Below, piece by piece: positions 6,178-6,449 of a DNA stretch of 6,449 nucleotides. Origin of the DNA: an uncultured Oscillibacter sp. Lineage in GTDB: Bacteria > Bacillota > Clostridia > Oscillospirales > Oscillospiraceae. How positions within the stretch are numbered: position 1 is the stretch's first letter; every line of letters starts with the position of its first letter. Position numbers and translations under genes: made by a program. The notes below the pieces were generated by a model that saw only the letters and a program-made list of their open reading frames with translations, ran no database searches and was not told the DNA's origin. Where the stretch lies: positions 1-6,449 of the forward strand of contig CAMHDB010000110.1 in NCBI GenBank assembly GCA_946183715.1, read 5' to 3'.

Positions 6178-6449
6178 TCAGGGCGCGCCCAGAATCGCCG
6201 TCACGGTCTTCATAATCCGGTCGGGCTTGAAGGGCTTTACGATGAAGTCCTTGGCCCCGGACTTGATAGCGTCCATAACCATGGCTTCCTGCCCCATGGC
6301 GGAACACATGATGACGTTGGCGGCGGGGTTCTTGCCCTTAATCGCCTTGAGGGCCTCGAGGCCGTCCATATTGGGCATGGTGATATCGAGGATGACGAGG
6401 TCGGGCTGGACTTCGTCGTACTTCGCCACGGCGTCGGCGCCGTCCACGG
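6178..6449 (-). CDS. cheY: Chemotaxis response regulator CheY, C-terminal part
   Basis: The gene enters from the right edge, so about the first 30 residues, including the N-terminal acidic pair that binds magnesium, are outside the window. The visible 89 complete codons cover most of a receiver domain. In fragment numbering, the phosphoacceptor is Asp-21 in DLVILDITMPNMDG, the switch hydroxyl is Ser-49 in IMCSAMGQ, and the conserved lysine is Lys-71 in FIVKPF. These stretches closely resemble CheY of B. subtilis, which when phosphorylated by CheA binds the flagellar switch (FliM/FliY). No output domain follows; the protein ends at ILGAP. The GTG at 6447-6445 is an internal valine codon, not a start. 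Its place directly before fliO is the same as in the Bacillus fla/che operon. Confidence 0.95.
   Translation of the reverse strand, partial: VDGADAVAKYDEVQPDLVILDITMPNMDGLEALKAIKGKNPAANVIMCSAMGQEAMVMDAIKSGAKDFIVKPFKPDRIMKTVTAILGAP
6181..6190. repeat. Perfect 10-base palindrome at the cheY 3' end
   Basis: GGGCGCGCCC is its own reverse complement and covers the last codons of cheY (Gly-Ala-Pro), directly before the TGA and the fliO start. Without a loop it cannot form a stable intramolecular hairpin, and no T-run follows, so it is not a terminator. It may be only a by-product of GC-rich codon choice. Confidence 0.4.

Noticed and set aside
6181..6190. GC palindrome as a terminator between cheY and fliO
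   Set aside because: It has no loop and no T-run, and fliO starts 3 bases after the cheY stop, so termination here would make no sense.
5822..6307. Alternative minus-strand frame of 161 codons across cheY and fliO
   Set aside because: It overlaps two recognised genes in a different frame and its product is Arg/Gly/His-rich with no membrane or domain pattern.
6445..6447. GTG near the right edge as a possible cheY start
   Set aside because: It falls inside the receiver domain, where homologues have continuous sequence; about 30 N-terminal residues must lie beyond the window.

Overview
The window is one uninterrupted, co-directional block of flagellar and chemotaxis genes. All of them read on the minus strand, from the right edge to the left edge. 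In transcription order they are: the C-terminal part of cheY, then fliO, fliP, fliQ, fliR, flhB, flhA, a FliA/SigD-type sigma factor, and the first 31 codons of a FlgF/FlgG-family rod or hook-basal-body protein. Neighbours overlap or sit within a few bases of each other. The largest gap is 39 bases, between fliR and flhB, and there is no gene-free stretch worth describing separately. I see no RNA gene, mobile element, CRISPR array, rho-independent terminator or credible internal promoter, so the whole block looks like the interior of one long operon.

Organism: the order cheY-fliO(fliZ)-fliP-fliQ-fliR-flhB-flhA followed by a sigma-28 gene is that of the Bacillus subtilis fla/che operon. The visible CheY part also resembles B. 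subtilis CheY closely (the IMCSAMGQ and GAKDFIVKPF stretches). Shine-Dalgarno sites of the AAAGGA, GAGGTG and GGAGGA types fit a Gram-positive. The DNA is GC-rich by eye, and the flhF, flhG and cheB/A/W/C/D genes that separate flhA from sigD in Bacillus are absent here. Together this suggests a GC-rich member of the Clostridia (Bacillota), possibly an Oscillospirales-type anaerobe. That placement is inference; no marker in the window settles it.

How the genes work together: FliP, FliQ and FliR build the export gate core and FliO helps FliP assemble. FlhB is the substrate-specificity switch, and FlhA is the proton-coupled gate component and docking platform for chaperone-substrate complexes. 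The sigma factor, translationally coupled to flhA, would turn on late flagellar and chemotaxis genes once the export machine exists. CheY carries the chemotaxis signal to the switch complex. The partial gene at the left end would encode a rod or rod-like substrate of this exporter.

Nothing here is an undescribed system; this is a conserved export-apparatus operon. The points most worth a second look are the NPEH sequence in FlhB in place of the near-invariant NPTH autocleavage motif, the loss of a usually conserved proline in the FliQ loop, the direct flhA-sigma coupling without flhF/flhG, and a fliP start that needs moving downstream.
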